A stretch of DNA of 64,000 bases from Rhizobium sp. BK313 (GTDB lineage: Bacteria > Pseudomonadota > Alphaproteobacteria > Rhizobiales > Rhizobiaceae), in contig NZ_JACHZQ010000008.1 of the NCBI RefSeq assembly GCF_014193655.1, positions 124,001 to 188,000 of the forward strand, given 5' to 3'. Below the pieces are notes generated by a model. It was not told the origin of the DNA. It searched no databases and saw only the letters and a list, made by a program, of their open reading frames with translations. Positions 34,996-44,031 of this stretch are shown here, piece by piece (the stretch's first letter is position 1; each line of letters opens with the position of its first letter). A program made the translations under genes and the position numbers.

Positions 34996-35457
34996 TCAAA
35001 GATGCCGCTTCGGCGTGAACCTCTTCAGGGCCTCCAAGGTCTCGGGGCTGACGTGATGTTCTATGCCCTCCGCGTCCATCCGCGCCGTTTCGACGCTGAC
35101 TCCGATAGAGCAGAGAAACGTTTCCACGATCTGGTGCCTCTCGCGACTGACGCGGGCCAACTCCTTGCCGACACCTGTGAGGAAAACACCCCGGTACGGG
35201 CGCTGCTGGATATAGCCCTCCGCAATCAGCCGCTTCAGCATCTTGGCGACGGTCGGCTGGGCGACGCCGAGGCGCTGGGCAATATCCACCTGCCGCGCCT
35301 CTCCGCCGTCGGCGAGAAGGTCGGCGATGAGTTCGACGTAGTCTTCCACGAGTTCGCTGCGGCGGTTGTGCCGCGCCTGTTTGAAGCTCTCCATCTGGGT
35401 ATCGGGGGCGATAAGCGAACCCTCGATTTCGATCGACTGACCATGCTTCTCGTTCAA
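34996..35457 (-). CDS. mntR: Manganese-responsive DtxR-family regulator
   Basis: A 153-residue protein beginning at TTG 35457 (an ATG at 35394 would drop 21 residues). It matches MntR along its length: RRSELVEDYVELIADLLADG, EARQVDIAQRLGVAQPTVAK, MLKRLIAEGYIQQRPYRGVF, ELARVSRERHQIVETFLCSI and ARMDAEGIEHHVSPETLEAL. The His, Glu and Cys residues of the metal sites are present. It binds DNA when loaded with Mn(II). It is divergent from the oxidase and ZIP genes across a 17-bp inverted repeat, its probable operator. Confidence 0.92.
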   Translation of the reverse strand: MNEKHGQSIEIEGSLIAPDTQMESFKQARHNRRSELVEDYVELIADLLADGGEARQVDIAQRLGVAQPTVAKMLKRLIAEGYIQQRPYRGVFLTGVGKELARVSRERHQIVETFLCSIGVSVETARMDAEGIEHHVSPETLEALKRFTPKRHL

Positions 35458-35502
35458 TTTAATTCCGCCTGCTTATAATTTTTCTCCTGCGTTACGATAA
35501 CG

Positions 35503-35560
35503 TAGCAATAGCTATATTCCAATCTTCATCTGCAAGTTATCGTGAATATAGCTCTTGCTA
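35503..35560. promoter_or_regulatory. Large inverted repeat, probable MntR operator
   Basis: The arms TAGCAATAGCTATATTC (35503-35519) and GAATATAGCTCTTGCTA (35544-35560) are complementary at 16 of 17 positions, with a 24-bp spacer. Each arm is itself a small dyad (TAGC-N4-GCTA), as expected of two regulator dimers. It lies 57 bp before the oxidase ATG and 46 bp before the mntR start, well placed to control both directions. Confidence 0.7.
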
Positions 35561-35616
35561 TAATCATGCTATCATGCTCTATTTCTTTTAAATTGCTAAT
35601 TGGAGTGTCCTCTAAC

Positions 35617-36747
35617 ATGCTGAGGTGGGCACAGATGGCCTTGAGTAGACGCAGCCTCCTGGCCGGGGGGGTCGTAACGCTCGGTGCCACGAGCTTCGGC
35701 AGCAGCAACACGGCGGCTGAGGAAGCCCATTCCGGCGACCATGGCGCTGCGGCGCGCGCAGTGAAGAGCGGCGACGTTGCTCCCGCCCACGAATCCGCGC
35801 ATGGCGCGATGATCACCGTGGGCACGGTCGACAATATTCGCAACGGCTTCGATCCGACGAGCATGCTCACCGATTGGTACACGGGCGAATTGAGCGACCT
35901 GCCGGACGGGCGCAAACTTCGCAGCTTCGAAATCACGGTCGAAGAAAAGGAAATCGAGATCGCCCCCGGCGTCATGTTTCCCGCCTGGACCTACAACGGC
36001 CGTGTCCCCGGCCCCGCCCTTCGAGTGACCGAAGGAGAGCGGCTGAAAATCAAGCTCGTCAACAACGGCTCGCACCCTCATTCCCTGCACTTCCACGGCA
36101 TTCACGCGGCTCGGATGGATGGCGTGCCCGGCGCCGGTGTTGTCGGCCCCGGCGAAGAGTTCGTCTACGAGTTCGATGCCAGACCCTTTGGCTGCCATCT
36201 CTATCATTGCCATTCCCTGCCGCTTACCCGCCACATCCACAAGGGTATGTACGGCCTCTTCGTCATCGATCCCGATCCGACCCGCCACCCCGATCACATC
36301 GAGGTTGCCAAGTCGCGGCTTCTCGGCTCACCGGAAAATGCGCGTTGGCAGGAAATGGCGATGGTGATGAACGCCTTCGACACGAATTTCGATGGCGAAA
36401 ACGAGTTCTATGCCTGCAACACGATCGCGCACTGCTATGCGAAGGAACCAATTAAGGTCGTCAGGGGCCGACCGGTCCGCATCTACCTCGTCAATATCGT
36501 TGAATTCGACCCGATCAACTCATTCCACCTGCATGCCAATTTCTTCGACTACTACGATCAGGGAACGACCCTGACGCCGACGCTGAAGACCGTCGATCTC
36601 ATCGTGCAGTGCCAGGCACAACGGGGAATTCTCGAATTCACCTACGAGGAACATGAGCCTGGGCTCTACATGTTCCACGCCCATCAATCGGAATTTACCG
36701 AACTTGGCTGGATGGGCATGTTCGACGTTGTGGAGACGCTGTCATGA
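35617..36747 (+). CDS. Two-domain multicopper oxidase with Tat signal
   Basis: A 376-residue protein from the ATG at 35617 (GGAG upstream). A twin-arginine signal (SRRSLLAGGVVTLGATSF) would send the folded protein to the periplasm. The four copper-ligand motifs are in order: HPHSLHFHG near 153-161, HLYHCHSLPL near 194-203, NSFHLHANF near 312-320 and MFHAHQSEF near 353-361. This is the layout of small two-domain oxidases. The stop overlaps the ZIP gene start (ATGA), so the two are translationally coupled. With MntR in charge, metal-ion oxidation is a likely job (inference). Confidence 0.9.
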   Translation: MLRWAQMALSRRSLLAGGVVTLGATSFGSSNTAAEEAHSGDHGAAARAVKSGDVAPAHESAHGAMITVGTVDNIRNGFDPTSMLTDWYTGELSDLPDGRKLRSFEITVEEKEIEIAPGVMFPAWTYNGRVPGPALRVTEGERLKIKLVNNGSHPHSLHFHGIHAARMDGVPGAGVVGPGEEFVYEFDARPFGCHLYHCHSLPLTRHIHKGMYGLFVIDPDPTRHPDHIEVAKSRLLGSPENARWQEMAMVMNAFDTNFDGENEFYACNTIAHCYAKEPIKVVRGRPVRIYLVNIVEFDPINSFHLHANFFDYYDQGTTLTPTLKTVDLIVQCQAQRGILEFTYEEHEPGLYMFHAHQSEFTELGWMGMFDVVETLS

Positions 36748-37937
36748 TCCACGAAAAGATCAACGCTGTCACTCCGGCCTCCTGTTTGTCTCGCTATCTT
36801 TGGCTGCTGGTTCCCGTCGCGGTTCTTGCGGTGGCAATCGTCTGGCTGCTCCAGACAAATCCGCTGCAAGGCTTCAATAACGGCGCGCCGCCGGTGGAGA
36901 ACCTAACGATCGAGCGCACCGTCCTCGATCACGACGGAGTGCGATTGCTTGTCCGCGCCGGCGGATCGGACCCCATGACGATCGCCCAGGTCCAGGTGGA
37001 TGCGGCGTATTGGAACTTCAGTCAAGAGCCGCAAGGCCCGATCGCCCGTGGCGATACGGCCTGGATCGGCCTCCCGTTCCCGTGGGTTCTGGGGGAAACC
37101 CATCGCATGACCTTCGTCACCAATACCGGTGCCACATTCGAGCACGAAATCGCCGTCGCCGTGCCCACGCCTATTGCGACATCTGGCAGTCTGTGGTCGC
37201 AGGCCCTTCTCGGGGCGTTCGTCGGCATCCTGCCCGTTGCCATTGGTCTCATGTGCTATCCGGCCCTGCGTGGCGCGGGCCAAGGGACGATGACGTTCCT
37301 CCTCGCCTTGACCGTGGGACTGCTTGTGTTCCTGCTGGTCGATACAATTGTGGAAGCGTTTGAATTTGCCAACGCGTCAGCGCCCATCTTCCAGGGAAGC
37401 ATCATGGTCGTTCTGACGGCTGCAGCCAGCTTCGTTGTCCTCATGGCGGTCGGCCGCCGCGGCGGCTCCCCGACGGGAGTGGCTCTTGCCACCTTCATCG
37501 CGCTTGGCATTGGGCTTCACAATTTCGGTGAAGGTCTTGCCATCGGCGCCGCTTTCGCAGCAGGCGCGGCGGGGCTCGGAACCTTCCTGGTGCTCGGTTT
37601 CGCTCTCCACAATATCACCGAGGGCATCGGCATCGCCGCCCCCATCCTGAAGATCCGGCCTAAGCTCGTTCATTTCGTGGGTCTGACGCTGCTGGCCGGC
37701 GGCCCTGCGGTTCTTGGCATCTGGCTCGGCAGCCTGGCCGTCGCGCCGCACTGGACCGCGATCGCCCTGGCGATTGGCGCCGGCGCTATCGCACAGGTCA
37801 TCGTCGAAGTCACCGCGCTGCTCGTAAGGAGCGGCAACCGAGCGGAATACACGCAGGCCCTCAGTCCTGCGGCGTTCGGCGGCATCGCGGCGGGGCTGGC
37901 GCTCATGTATGCGACCGCTATGCTCGTCAAGATCTGA
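36744..37937 (+). CDS. ZIP-family metal transporter with extra N-terminal periplasmic domain
   Basis: A 397-residue protein. One N-terminal span (SRYLWLLVPVAVLAVAIVWL) precedes a soluble domain of about 110 residues (residues 40-145). The ZIP membrane core follows, with the metal motifs LHNFGEGLAIGAAF and LHNITEGIGIAAP in spans IV and V. The cytoplasmic His-rich loop is short. ZIP proteins carry divalent metals into the cytoplasm. The extra domain and coupling to the oxidase suggest that the two proteins cooperate at the outer face of the membrane. Confidence 0.88.
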   Translation: MIHEKINAVTPASCLSRYLWLLVPVAVLAVAIVWLLQTNPLQGFNNGAPPVENLTIERTVLDHDGVRLLVRAGGSDPMTIAQVQVDAAYWNFSQEPQGPIARGDTAWIGLPFPWVLGETHRMTFVTNTGATFEHEIAVAVPTPIATSGSLWSQALLGAFVGILPVAIGLMCYPALRGAGQGTMTFLLALTVGLLVFLLVDTIVEAFEFANASAPIFQGSIMVVLTAAASFVVLMAVGRRGGSPTGVALATFIALGIGLHNFGEGLAIGAAFAAGAAGLGTFLVLGFALHNITEGIGIAAPILKIRPKLVHFVGLTLLAGGPAVLGIWLGSLAVAPHWTAIALAIGAGAIAQVIVEVTALLVRSGNRAEYTQALSPAAFGGIAAGLALMYATAMLVKI

Positions 37938-38029
37938 CACCACCCTCGCCTTCTCCAGTGACGCTAGGAATGATTTCCATGCTAGTGGCAATGTCACGAT
38001 ACAGCCGGGGACAGCGATGGCCGTTGAAT

Positions 38030-38220
38030 GACGACTCTATGGAGACCTGACGAAACCGGACGTCCAGTTTGCCGCTATGGATTGTGCCGGGTGAGACCGT
38101 ATTGACGGTCACTCCGTCAACGCGACCGCCTTGGCCATTGACGCCGTCATTGCATCCATGGCCGCCTTGCAGGCGGAGTAATCCGGCCTGGAGGCCGGAG
38201 GCATCAAACCGGCCGGGCTG
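38030..38220 (-). pseudogene. SDR fragment with frameshift
   Basis: The minus strand reads DYSACKAAMDAMTASMAKAV (the Tyr-x3-Lys active-site helix), then switches frame to GVTVNTVSPGTIHSGKLDVR. These are consecutive segments of a classical SDR. The first frame ends at a TGA at the switch. Neither the N-terminal cofactor domain nor the C-terminus is present. It is a relic unrelated in position to the intact SDR genes. Confidence 0.65.
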
Positions 38221-38380
38221 TCCCGCATTCAACCGGCGATCCGCTGCGCAGACGCCGTTTCAGAAGGGTACTCACGACGAATCTTTTCGCCCAGCGGCTG
38301 CCATCACGGCATTTCGATTTTACTCCGGGAGGGGCTCGCGCTAGGCTTTCCGAAGTCTTCGCAATCGGGGAGTGAGACCA

Positions 38381-39004
38381 ATGAAACGCCGTTATGCCGT
38401 TGCCGCAGTCGCTTTGGCCTGGTCCGGGGTGGTCTATGCGCAAGACACCAGCATGAGTTTCTTTGTTACTAGCGTTAATCCTGGGAAGGGTGGCGATCTC
38501 GGCGGCCTACAGGGAGCTGACGCCCACTGCGACACGCTGGCGAGAGCTATCGGGTCGACGGGCAAGACCTGGAAAGCCTACCTGTCTACGGATACGGAAA
38601 ACGCCAAGGATCGCATCGGTGGTGGCCCTTGGTATAACGCCAAGGGCGAAAAGATCGCTGACGACGTTGCATCGCTCCATGGTGACACGAACAATCTGAC
38701 CAAACAGTCAGCCCTTAACGAGAAGGGGGAAATCATCAACGGTAGAGGTGATACACCCAACCGCCACGACATACTGACAGGCTCGAAAGCTGATGGAACT
38801 GCGGCGGCCGAAACCTGTGGCAATTGGACAATGGGCAGCGCGGATGGTGCTGCGATTGTTGGCCACAGTGACCGCACGGGTCTGAACGATTCAGCCGAGG
38901 CCAAGTCCTGGAATGCGTCGCATTCGACGCGGGGCGGCTGCACGGTTGAGGCCTTCAAAGGAACTGGCGGTGAAGGGTTATTCTATTGCTTCGCCGCAGA
39001 CTAA
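38381..39004 (+). CDS. Secreted lectin-like protein
   Basis: A 207-residue protein from the ATG at 38381 (MKRRYAVAAVALAWSGVVYA signal peptide); an ATG three codons upstream is possible. The mature part begins DTSMSFFVTSVNPGKGGDLG and contains GADAHCDTLARAIGSTGKTW, DRIGGGPWYNAKGEKI, GDTPNRHDILTGSKADG and a C-terminal GTGGEGLFYCFAAD. These features belong to a family often annotated as lectin in rhizobia, with a C-type-lectin-like fold and paired Cys. A role in surface binding is plausible but not shown. Confidence 0.75.
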   Translation: MKRRYAVAAVALAWSGVVYAQDTSMSFFVTSVNPGKGGDLGGLQGADAHCDTLARAIGSTGKTWKAYLSTDTENAKDRIGGGPWYNAKGEKIADDVASLHGDTNNLTKQSALNEKGEIINGRGDTPNRHDILTGSKADGTAAAETCGNWTMGSADGAAIVGHSDRTGLNDSAEAKSWNASHSTRGGCTVEAFKGTGGEGLFYCFAAD

Positions 39005-39621
39005 CCCAAAGGTCGCCTGCCTGAGATGGAATGCCGGGCCATAGCGCCCGGTTCCCGTCCTTCGGATGAGGGCAGAGATTGCTCGGCCATTGCAGTCCGC
39101 ACCGTAAGCCGGAGGCGGGCTTTTCATTTCAGATTTGGCGCTGAGACTTGGGAACACACGCTCTGCCGGACGATGGGGGCGAAAGCGTGTTGAAGCGCCG
39201 CCTCTGCAACAGGGGGATATGGTTGCGCCCGAGGCATCCCACCCTCTCCTTGCCGGCCCCAAGCGGACGCAAATGACCGCTACGTGGTTATTGCCTGAAT
39301 CGCAAGGACCTCAAGAAGCAGGGTAAAGGTTGGCGATGTCCCGAGCTTTCCGTTTCTGACATCCGACGGTTTGTCTGGCGAACCGCAAGCGATCCAGGCG
39401 TGGATGACGCCTCTCCATCGGCCATTTTGAGCAAGCTCATCACCGATTCACAGAAATCACAACTTCCGCGGAATGCTTCGCTGTTTTTCGCTAGTCTTGA
39501 TTGTCCGATATCATCGGTTGATAACCGCCATTGACCCATTGACATTAGATTCGATTTTGTTTCGGAACGAATCACTTGACCAGCCGTTGACTCGCTTTGG
39601 TTGTGAGTCGGAGGGGCGGGC
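39005..39621. other. 617-bp gap before the Ku operon
   Basis: No gene is supported. Several short frames have no recognisable content. GGAGGGG just before 39622 is the ribosome site of the first Ku gene. Confidence 0.5.
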
Positions 39622-40521
39622 ATGGCAGCGCATCGCGCGCAGTGGAAAGGTTTCCTGAAGTTCGGAGAGGTTTCATTCGGAGTCGCCCTTTATACGGCTT
39701 CATCCACATCCGAACGCATTGCCTTCAACACCATAAACAAGGCGACAGGGAATCGGGTGAACCGAATTTTTGTAGACAGCGAGACCGATGATCCGGTGCC
39801 GCGCGAAGCTCAGACCAAGGGCTTCGAAATCGAGAACGGTCAGTACATCATGATCGATCCGGAGGAGGTCGCCGCTACGATCCCGGAGAGCAACAAGACA
39901 CTCGAGGTCGATGCGTTCATTCCTTGCGCCGAAGTCGACGACGTCTACTTCGACAAGCCTTACTACCTTACACCGGACAGGATCGGAGCGGACGCCTTCA
40001 CTGCGCTCCGGGACGGCATGAAAAAGGCGAAGGTTGCCGCCATCGCCCGCACGGTCCTCTTCCGACGCATACGCACCGTCCTCGTTCAGCCCCACGGCAA
40101 GGGCCTCATCGCGACGACGCTAAACTTCGATTACGAAGTGCGCTCGTCCGCAAAGGCTTTCGAGGAGATGCCGAAGATAAAGATAAAGGGCGAGATGCTC
40201 GATCTCGCCAAGCACATCATCGGCACCAAGAAGGGCAAGTTCAATCCGGCCGAATTCGAGGACCGCTACGAGCTGGCCGTCGCCGAGCTGGTGAAGGCGA
40301 AGATCGAAGGCAGGGCTCTTCCGAAGAAGAAGCCGGTCAAGGTCTCCGAACCGAAGGACCTGCTCAAGGCTCTCCGCGAGAGCGCCGGGATGCTGGGTGG
40401 CGGCACAGACAAGCCGAAGCGCGCCGCCGCGAACGCCAATGCAGGATTGGGCCGCGAGAAAGCTAGCCGAGTATCGCCCAAGTCCGCGACGGGCGCTGTG
40501 CCGCGCCGCAAGGCAAGCTGA
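39622..40521 (+). CDS. ku: Ku protein (non-homologous end joining), first copy
   Basis: A 299-residue bacterial Ku. The core beta-barrel is present, from WKGFLKFGEVSFGVALYTAS through NRIFVDSETDDPVPREAQTK and DAFIPCAEVDDVYFDKPYYL to VLFRRIRTVLVQPHGKGLIA. A basic C-terminal tail (KKKPVKVSEPKDLLKAL, then many Lys/Arg/Ala) follows. It forms a ring at DNA ends and recruits LigD. Ribosome site GGAGGGG precedes the ATG. The second Ku gene follows after 11 bp. No ligD gene lies in the window. Confidence 0.95.
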   Translation: MAAHRAQWKGFLKFGEVSFGVALYTASSTSERIAFNTINKATGNRVNRIFVDSETDDPVPREAQTKGFEIENGQYIMIDPEEVAATIPESNKTLEVDAFIPCAEVDDVYFDKPYYLTPDRIGADAFTALRDGMKKAKVAAIARTVLFRRIRTVLVQPHGKGLIATTLNFDYEVRSSAKAFEEMPKIKIKGEMLDLAKHIIGTKKGKFNPAEFEDRYELAVAELVKAKIEGRALPKKKPVKVSEPKDLLKALRESAGMLGGGTDKPKRAAANANAGLGREKASRVSPKSATGAVPRRKAS

Positions 40522-40532
40522 GGAGGTAGACC

Positions 40533-41351
40533 ATGGCACCGCGCCCATATTGGAAAGGGTATCTCAAACTGTCTCTCGTCACATGTCCCGTGGCGATGAC
40601 TCCGGCGACAAGCGAGAGCGAAAAGGTCCGTTTCCATACGCTCAACAAGGAGACCGGCAACAGGGTGGTTTCCCAGTACGTCGACTCCGTCACTGGCAAG
40701 CGCGTGAAGGAAGAGAACGAAGCGAAAGGCTATGCCCGCGGCGAAAACGACTACGTCATCCTGACGGACGACGACCTCGACGCCGTGGCGCTGGACACCG
40801 TCAAGACGATCGACATCGATACGTTCGTGCCAGCGGAGAGCATCGAATGGGTCTACCTCGAGAAGCCCCACTACCTGATGCCGGATGACCCGGTCGGCCA
40901 GGAGGCGTTCGCGGTTATTCGAGATGCCATGGCTGCCGACAAGGTCGTAGGCGTCTCGAAGCTCGTCGTGGGCCGCCGGGAACGCGCGGTGGTTCTAGAA
41001 CCTCGTGGCGAAGGCATCGTTCTCTGGACCCTCAGGTTTGGCAACGAAGTCCGTCCGGAGGAATCCTACTTCGAGGATATCGACGAGAAGTCCGATCCGG
41101 AGCTGGCGCCGCTGGTGCAGCAGCTCATCAAGCAGAAGACCAAGACGTGGTCGCCGACGATGGTGTCGGATCCCATACAGGAAAGCCTGCTGGCGATCAT
41201 CGAAGAGAAGAGGAAGGCTCTCAGGCCCAAGAGGGCGACGAAGGGCAAGAAGGACGAGACCCCTCCAGCATCGAACGTGGTCAACATCATGGACGCCCTA
41301 CGCAAGAGCGTCGAAGCCAATCTGAAAAGCAAGAAGGAGCAGCGTAGATGA
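40533..41351 (+). CDS. ku: Ku protein, second copy
   Basis: A 272-residue Ku, clearly diverged from the first: WKGYLKLSLVTCPVAMTPAT, RVVSQYVDSVTGKRVKEENE, DIDTFVPAESIEWVYLEKPH, RRERAVVLEPRGEGIVLWTL. The C-terminus is Lys-rich (RKALRPKRATKGKKDE). GAGGAGG precedes the ATG. Tandem, non-identical Ku genes are known in rhizobia and may form heterodimers. Its stop overlaps the next gene start by 4 bp, so the three genes are one operon. Confidence 0.95.
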   Translation: MAPRPYWKGYLKLSLVTCPVAMTPATSESEKVRFHTLNKETGNRVVSQYVDSVTGKRVKEENEAKGYARGENDYVILTDDDLDAVALDTVKTIDIDTFVPAESIEWVYLEKPHYLMPDDPVGQEAFAVIRDAMAADKVVGVSKLVVGRRERAVVLEPRGEGIVLWTLRFGNEVRPEESYFEDIDEKSDPELAPLVQQLIKQKTKTWSPTMVSDPIQESLLAIIEEKRKALRPKRATKGKKDETPPASNVVNIMDALRKSVEANLKSKKEQRR

Positions 41352-42037
41352 CCGACACTTCCCTCATCGAATTGGAACTCTGCAAGCCTGCTCCAATCAT
41401 CTTTGGCGAAAACGGCCATCTTGCTGTGACCGATGGCAAGACCGTCTGGATCGTCGTCGTCACCGAAGAAGCTATGAAAGCAACCGCCAATCCGCCGGAT
41501 GCATCACTTGAGCGACTCGCGCGATATGCTCGGTATTATCGGAACATGGCTGCAGCCGCGATCCAGCGCGGTGAAGATCAGAACGGCAAGGTCTGGATCT
41601 TCGAGAAGGACGTGCTGGCGTCTCCAACGCGACGCTCATTCAAGCATCCGGGTCGACATGGAAGACGGCTTATCAGACGGGCGAACCGTCGGAGCTTTCC
41701 TCCGGTATCAGTGAAGCTAGGAGCTTGGAAACAAACAATCTCCACGGTGACGGATGTCGCCAAGACCATCCTCGACGATCGCTGGCCATTGATCGACGGC
41801 CCGGCGCAGCGTGCTCTACGACTGGCCATCGTTACGTGCTTTAACGATGAAATCGCCCCGAACGCAGTCAGGTCTGCCTTTCTCAGCGCGGCGAGCGAAG
41901 CCCACGTCGAGGTTGCCGATCCCGCGCCAGTCAAGTCCTCGAGGCAACGTCGCGTTCTGTCCGGTCAAACCCGTCCGGCGGCCCGTCCGACTCCTGCCAC
42001 TGACAACGGCCGATCGCGGGTGGGTATCCGGCATTAG
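41348..42037 (+). CDS. DUF982-containing two-part protein
   Basis: A 229-residue protein translated from an ATGA overlap with the second Ku gene. Residues 1-92 form one unit (PAPIIFGENGHLAVTDGKTV, LERLARYARYYRNMAAAAIQ, GKVWIFEKDVLA) related to small rhizobial proteins. A basic linker follows. Residues about 118-190 (PVSVKLGAWKQTISTVTDVA, AKTILDDRWPLIDGPAQRAL) match DUF982, a rhizobial family. The linker region looks like out-of-frame sequence, so two neighbouring genes may have been joined by a frameshift. Function unknown. Confidence 0.6.
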   Translation: MTDTSLIELELCKPAPIIFGENGHLAVTDGKTVWIVVVTEEAMKATANPPDASLERLARYARYYRNMAAAAIQRGEDQNGKVWIFEKDVLASPTRRSFKHPGRHGRRLIRRANRRSFPPVSVKLGAWKQTISTVTDVAKTILDDRWPLIDGPAQRALRLAIVTCFNDEIAPNAVRSAFLSAASEAHVEVADPAPVKSSRQRRVLSGQTRPAARPTPATDNGRSRVGIRH

Positions 42038-42639
42038 GATGATGATCTGAGGTTGACTTTGATTTCATCGTATGAATGAATAGGTTGCCAAGCCCATCGG
42101 GTGGGACTCTGGTGTCTAGGGTCGACCAGCCGGGGGAGTTATGGTCGACCCTAGTCTGGGCTCCCTGATAGGGTGGCCTACACTCTCGGACACCCTTGGG
42201 CTACCAAGTGATCAGGTGTGGCCCCGGTCTACCCAAAAGTAGGACCATGGTTGGCCATACCCTTGGTCACGCGGCAGGTTCTGCGACATCTGGGAGCCGA
42301 TCTGGAAGGGACAGTCGAACTCGTCGAAGGGGCCCGTACCGGGGATTGCAGGCTTAGTCGGGTGCTGGGATGGCTCGGGGTTCGTTCGATACGGTCGATC
42401 CACGCCGTTAGGTCATGGGTGCCGCTTGATCTCCTGACCACTCATGGCTCCTGACGCTGAGCCGAACTTAACGTAAGTACCCCTGCCGCCATCCCACAAT
42501 GCGCCTAGATGTTTGGCAGGGAGACCTTGTAGCGATAACCCGACATCGGTTGGCCTTGTTCAGGTTGCTGATAGGCAACCACGGGTTTTGACGAGGGGAC
42601 AAGGCGCTGTATATCAGCCTCGGTCCGGTCATCGATCCG
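42038..42639. other. 602-bp gap with one strong hairpin
   Basis: No gene is supported here; frames on both strands are repetitive and unlike protein. The region contains the 13-bp inverted repeat at 42116-42154 about 80 bp after the DUF982 gene. Confidence 0.5.
42116..42154. repeat. 13-bp inverted repeat
   Basis: CTAGGGTCGACCA (42116-42128) and TGGTCGACCCTAG (42142-42154) are perfectly complementary around a 13-base loop. There is no T-run. It could end the Ku operon transcript or be an element end. Confidence 0.6.
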
Positions 42640-44031
42640 TTAGCCGGTCTTTCGGAAACGACCATTCTCTGTCGGAACCCAAAGATTTGTCAGATCGTGG
42701 AGATTGTCGGCAGCGTCGAGCGAAGAGACTGCCTCGTTCAAGGCAACCGCCTGTTCAAATGGCAGCACCTTCGCCGCACAGCCTTCAAACTTTCTCGTGA
42801 TAAGCTCCGGCGGGGCAGGATCGTCCTTCGTCCGTCCGAACGGCCGGTCGCGCTGCAAACGGAAGCTGCGGCCGTCCTTCAAGCTGACGGTCAATTCCGT
42901 CAAATAGTTTCCGTCCGTCGCCTGCGAAAGGTCGGGATGCGGCCTTGCGACGACCCCCGCCATCAGTTTCTTTGCATCGGCTGCTTGGTACGCTTCAGGT
43001 TCGAAACTTTCGAACGTGATCGCTCCGTCGATCGCAGCGCGCGCGAGGCAGTATTGCACGCTAAACTTAGCGTCGAGGGCGGTGCGCAGTTCCGGGCGGT
43101 CGACATGCGTCAGCCTAAGGGGATGGATCAGCGTCTTCATGCCCGCAATATCGCAAGTTTGGAATCCATGTTCACGCATGAGCATCAGGATCGCATCGAT
43201 GCTGCTGTGGGTGCTGTCGCAGCACGGATACAGCTTGATGCCGATGCCCGGATCGACGATGTCCCAAGGGGCTGCCCAGTTCGACAGGGCATGTTTCGGA
43301 TCGAAGTTGCCCTTCCCATTGTAGACGTTGAAAAAGCCCTGCTTGTGTTCGAAGGCCTCCATGCTTGCGGTGAAGCCTTCTCGGGCCATCAAGGCCGCCA
43401 TCAACCCATGTCTCGCCGCGTGGCCGACATGGAAGGGCTTCGTCATTGTGCCGAAGTTCGCCTTCACTCCGCTGGACAGCGACACTGCGAGCGCCAACGC
43501 CGTTGCCGTCTGCTCGACGGTAAGGCCGAGATACTTCGCGCATGCAGCCGCAGCGCCGAATACACCAAGCGTCGCCGTGGGATGCCACCCCTTGTCGTAG
43601 TGATGGAAGTTGACAGCTCGGGCGATCCGCGTCTCGGTTTCGAACCCGGTCAGGAATGCGAGGAGGAAGTCGCGCCCGTTCCCTCCCCTGCTCTCGGCAA
43701 GGGCCTGAAGGGCGGCAAGGACCGGCGCGGTCGGGTGGCCGCCCATGGCAATGTTGACGTCGTCGAAGTCCAGAGCATGGGCCGACGCGCCGTTGACCAG
43801 TGCTGCCGAGAGCAGGTCGAGCTTTTCGGTTCTTCCGTACAGGGAGATCGTGCCACGGCTGGTAAGGCCTGGCGTGGCGAGAAGCGTCCTGACGACAGGT
43901 TCGTCCGCGCCCGCCAGAGCGCATCCGATCGTATCGAGAATCACGGTCTTCGCGTTGGCAATCGCCTCGGGCGTCATTTCTCCGGTGTGTCGTTCGTGGA
44001 TCAGGCGGGCAAGTTCGAGGGCGAAAGTCAC
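42640..44031 (-). CDS. MmgE/PrpD family protein
   Basis: About 463 residues. The GTG at 44031, with AGGAAA upstream (product starting TFALELARLIHERHTGEM), fits better than the GTG at 44049. The MmgE/PrpD fold is clear: ILDTIGCALAGADEPVVRTL, NGASAHALDFDDVNIAMGGH, TGFETETRIARAVNFHHYDK, GWHPTATLGVFGAAAACAKY, and KLYPCCDSTHSSIDA. Family members are 2-methylcitrate dehydratase, cis-aconitate decarboxylase or iminodisuccinate epimerase. The partner transporter and amidohydrolase suggest a carboxylic-acid substrate. Confidence 0.92.
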   Translation of the reverse strand: MTFALELARLIHERHTGEMTPEAIANAKTVILDTIGCALAGADEPVVRTLLATPGLTSRGTISLYGRTEKLDLLSAALVNGASAHALDFDDVNIAMGGHPTAPVLAALQALAESRGGNGRDFLLAFLTGFETETRIARAVNFHHYDKGWHPTATLGVFGAAAACAKYLGLTVEQTATALALAVSLSSGVKANFGTMTKPFHVGHAARHGLMAALMAREGFTASMEAFEHKQGFFNVYNGKGNFDPKHALSNWAAPWDIVDPGIGIKLYPCCDSTHSSIDAILMLMREHGFQTCDIAGMKTLIHPLRLTHVDRPELRTALDAKFSVQYCLARAAIDGAITFESFEPEAYQAADAKKLMAGVVARPHPDLSQATDGNYLTELTVSLKDGRSFRLQRDRPFGRTKDDPAPPELITRKFEGCAAKVLPFEQAVALNEAVSSLDAADNLHDLTNLWVPTENGRFRKTG

